A program made the translations under genes and the position numbers. This document shows, one piece after another, positions 13,663 through 15,061 of a DNA stretch of 15,061 nucleotides (positions within the stretch are counted from its first letter, which is position 1; each line of letters starts with the position of its first letter). A model generated the notes under the pieces. It was given only the letters and a program-made list of their open reading frames with translations, did no database searches and was not told the DNA's origin. The DNA is from DASYSA01 sp036003885 (GTDB lineage Bacteria > Acidobacteriota > Blastocatellia > UBA7656). The stretch covers positions 1 through 15,061 of the forward strand of contig DASYSA010000555.1 in NCBI GenBank assembly GCA_036003885.1, given 5' to 3'.

Positions 13663-15061
13663 TCATTGCTGACTGATCACGTGGTCCTCAATGACAATCT
13701 CAACTCGACGATTCATCTGCCTGCCTTCAGGTGTGTCGTTCGTTGCCACCGGTCTGGTCTTGCCGAGTCCGCGTGCCGCAATTATTCGATCAGGAACGAT
13801 TCCCGCCTGCGTGATATAGTCACGCACGGAGCGGGCTCTAGCCTCCGAAAGTTTGAGGTTGTAGTCATCGGATCCAACGGCATCCGTGTGGCCCTCGATC
13901 TCAATGCGATACGTGCCAGGGTATGCGAGGAGAATACCGGCGAGCTTCGCCAGCTTCTCTTTTGCGCCGGGCTTCAACGTCGACTGATTGAAATCGAACA
14001 GGACATCGGACAGGTTTACGATGAGTCCGCGGGCTTCGCGGCGAGTCTCCAGGATTGCGGAAAGGGAGACGAAGAGGCGCTGCTGAGCCGTATCCCGCTC
14101 CTTGACCGCACGTTCAGCCTCCAGCCGCGAACGCTCTGCTTGAATCCGCGCGAGGTCTTCGTTGGCTTTGGCGCGGTCCGCTTCGGTTTTTGCTTCCTCG
14201 ACGTGCCGGCGGGCCTCGGTCAGCTGCTGCTCGGAGCGATCGAGCGCTTCACGATAGCTGGCTGTCTCTCCCCTTGCACGCTCTGCATCATCGCGCGCCC
14301 GATCTGCTTCCGATTGCGCTTGCTCAATCGTCCGCTGCGCGGTCCGCCGTTCCGCTGCCAGATGGGAACTCTCCCGTCGTTCTTCGGTGACGGCGCGCGC
14401 CTGCTCAGCCAAACGGGTGACTTCGTGGGCCTCGCCGCTAAATCGCTTTTCCTTGTCTCGGTCTCGCGGCCAAGTCTGTTCGAGCGCCGCAAGCCTGATC
14501 TCGGCCTGGCGCAATTCGGCTTCGGCAAAGCGCGCGGCACCGGCGCGCCTGGCAATGTCGACGGCGCGGCGGGCACCAAGTACTGTAAGTGGAGTGCTGA
14601 AGTCGGCGGGTACGGCACCCGACTCTGAATACAGCGATCCTGGATCACCACGATACTCGATGCGGCTGGCCGCAATGCCGCCTTTCGTATTCTTTCGCAG
14701 GATATTCTCCGCGACGATAGCAGGACCCGGCAGTCTAACCAGCCCGTGCGGCTCTGCAGTCAGGATCAAGCCGAATGTTTGGTATGGAGTGGTTACCTCT
14801 ATTTCGCGTTTGTCTCCCCCGGTTACCGACAGCTCTCCGAGGTTGTCTGCTTGTCCCTCGGGTGCGACCGCCCACAGGATGTAGGTAGTGTAGTAACTGC
14901 TGAGGCCCTGCGGATGTCCAAGATTGGCGATCTCTAGTTTGACGCGCGTGCGACCAGCCGTTCGTTTGATCTCTGCTTTACCGGTAACTCGCGGACTCAA
15001 CGACGTCCCGACCATATCGATTGAAGTCCCTTCACCTTCCGGATACATGATCGCCACCGTT
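13663..15061 (-). CDS. OmpA-family peptidoglycan-binding protein with long coiled coil (N-terminus outside window)
   Basis: The reading frame enters from beyond 15061, so the true start and signal peptide are not seen; an internal GTG at 15057 is only the first start-like codon. At least 465 residues are visible. Numbering from that codon, residues 1-150 form a beta-rich domain of unknown type (L-S-S-Y-Y-T-T-Y-I-L-W-A-V). Residues about 180-330 are an Arg/Glu/Ala-rich coiled coil (D-R-A-R-D-D-A-E-R-A-R-G). Residues about 345-455 are an OmpA domain with V-L-F-D-F-N, then E-G-H-T-D-A-V-G, L-S-x-A-R-A-x-S-V, G-L-G-K-T-R-P-V-A-T-N and N-R-R-V-E-I. Such proteins link the envelope to peptidoglycan through an Asp/Arg pair. 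It heads the set containing the GlsB-like and YggT-like genes. Confidence 0.88.
   Translation of the reverse strand, partial: TVAIMYPEGEGTSIDMVGTSLSPRVTGKAEIKRTAGRTRVKLEIANLGHPQGLSSYYTTYILWAVAPEGQADNLGELSVTGGDKREIEVTTPYQTFGLILTAEPHGLVRLPGPAIVAENILRKNTKGGIAASRIEYRGDPGSLYSESGAVPADFSTPLTVLGARRAVDIARRAGAARFAEAELRQAEIRLAALEQTWPRDRDKEKRFSGEAHEVTRLAEQARAVTEERRESSHLAAERRTAQRTIEQAQSEADRARDDAERARGETASYREALDRSEQQLTEARRHVEEAKTEADRAKANEDLARIQAERSRLEAERAVKERDTAQQRLFVSLSAILETRREARGLIVNLSDVLFDFNQSTLKPGAKEKLAKLAGILLAYPGTYRIEIEGHTDAVGSDDYNLKLSEARARSVRDYITQAGIVPDRIIAARGLGKTRPVATNDTPEGRQMNRRVEIVIEDHVISQQ

Noticed and set aside
13666..14628. 320-codon open frame on the + strand
   Set aside because: It is the antisense shadow of the OmpA-type gene, whose Arg/Glu-rich codons leave the opposite strand open.
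1..15061. CRISPR array, tRNA, rRNA or insertion sequence
   Set aside because: I found no regularly spaced direct repeats, no cloverleaf-like segment, no rRNA-like stretch and no transposase or integrase motif.

Overview
The window looks like part of an Acidobacteriota chromosome. The main evidence is an 806-aa orphan MacB/FtsX-type permease of the ADOP ('acidobacterial duplicated orphan permease') kind. The moderately GC-rich sequence, numerous exported proteins of vague function and an imperfect palindromic intergenic repeat fit this too. Class-level placement (Blastocatellia-like) is only a guess. I see no rRNA, tRNA, CRISPR array, transposase or phage gene.

Region 1 (1-2864, + strand) is a stress or signalling module that appears to be run by an ECF42-type sigma factor. 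The first 42 bases encode a C-terminal tail resembling that of ECF42 sigma factors, which are known to sit beside YCII/DGPF-domain genes. Two YCII/DGPF proteins (171-539, 2274-2678) and two dihydrofolate-reductase-like (RibD C-terminal fold) proteins (914-1510, 1666-2220) follow. Two near-identical promoter-like sites, TGTCGA-N16-CGAC, lie upstream of the first YCII gene and the second reductase gene, and match the promoter motif I recall for ECF42. Each YCII gene is followed by the N-terminus of the same secreted protein family (a signal peptide, then a 'Y-x-x-MAP-[IV]-[ED]' segment). One copy is only 44 codons long. The other carries an in-frame TAG and then loses the family sequence.

Region 2 (2909-5609, - strand) holds three exported or membrane proteins read leftwards: a secreted HNH-nuclease-like protein, a periplasmic metallo-beta-lactamase-fold hydrolase with a full metal-ligand set, and a HupE/UreJ-type membrane protein with no hydrogenase or urease genes nearby.

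Region 3 (5991-10117, + strand) starts with an exported protein with a POTRA-like N-terminus and HEAT-like repeats. It overlaps by 4 bases (GTGA) a nucleotidyltransferase resembling aminoglycoside adenylyltransferases. After a repeat-rich spacer come two tandem membrane-anchored transglutaminase-like proteins, both 344 aa and both with an intact Cys-His-Asp triad.

Region 4 (10335-12755, +) is the ADOP permease. It converges, 22 bases apart, on Region 5 (15061-12778, - strand), a probable envelope operon: an OmpA-type protein with a long coiled coil (N-terminus outside the window), a GlsB/YeaQ/YmgE-type small membrane protein and a YggT-like membrane protein.

The most notable points are the repeated sigma promoter with its YCII/reductase regulon and decaying secreted partners, the tandem transglutaminases, and the coupled POTRA/HEAT-nucleotidyltransferase pair.
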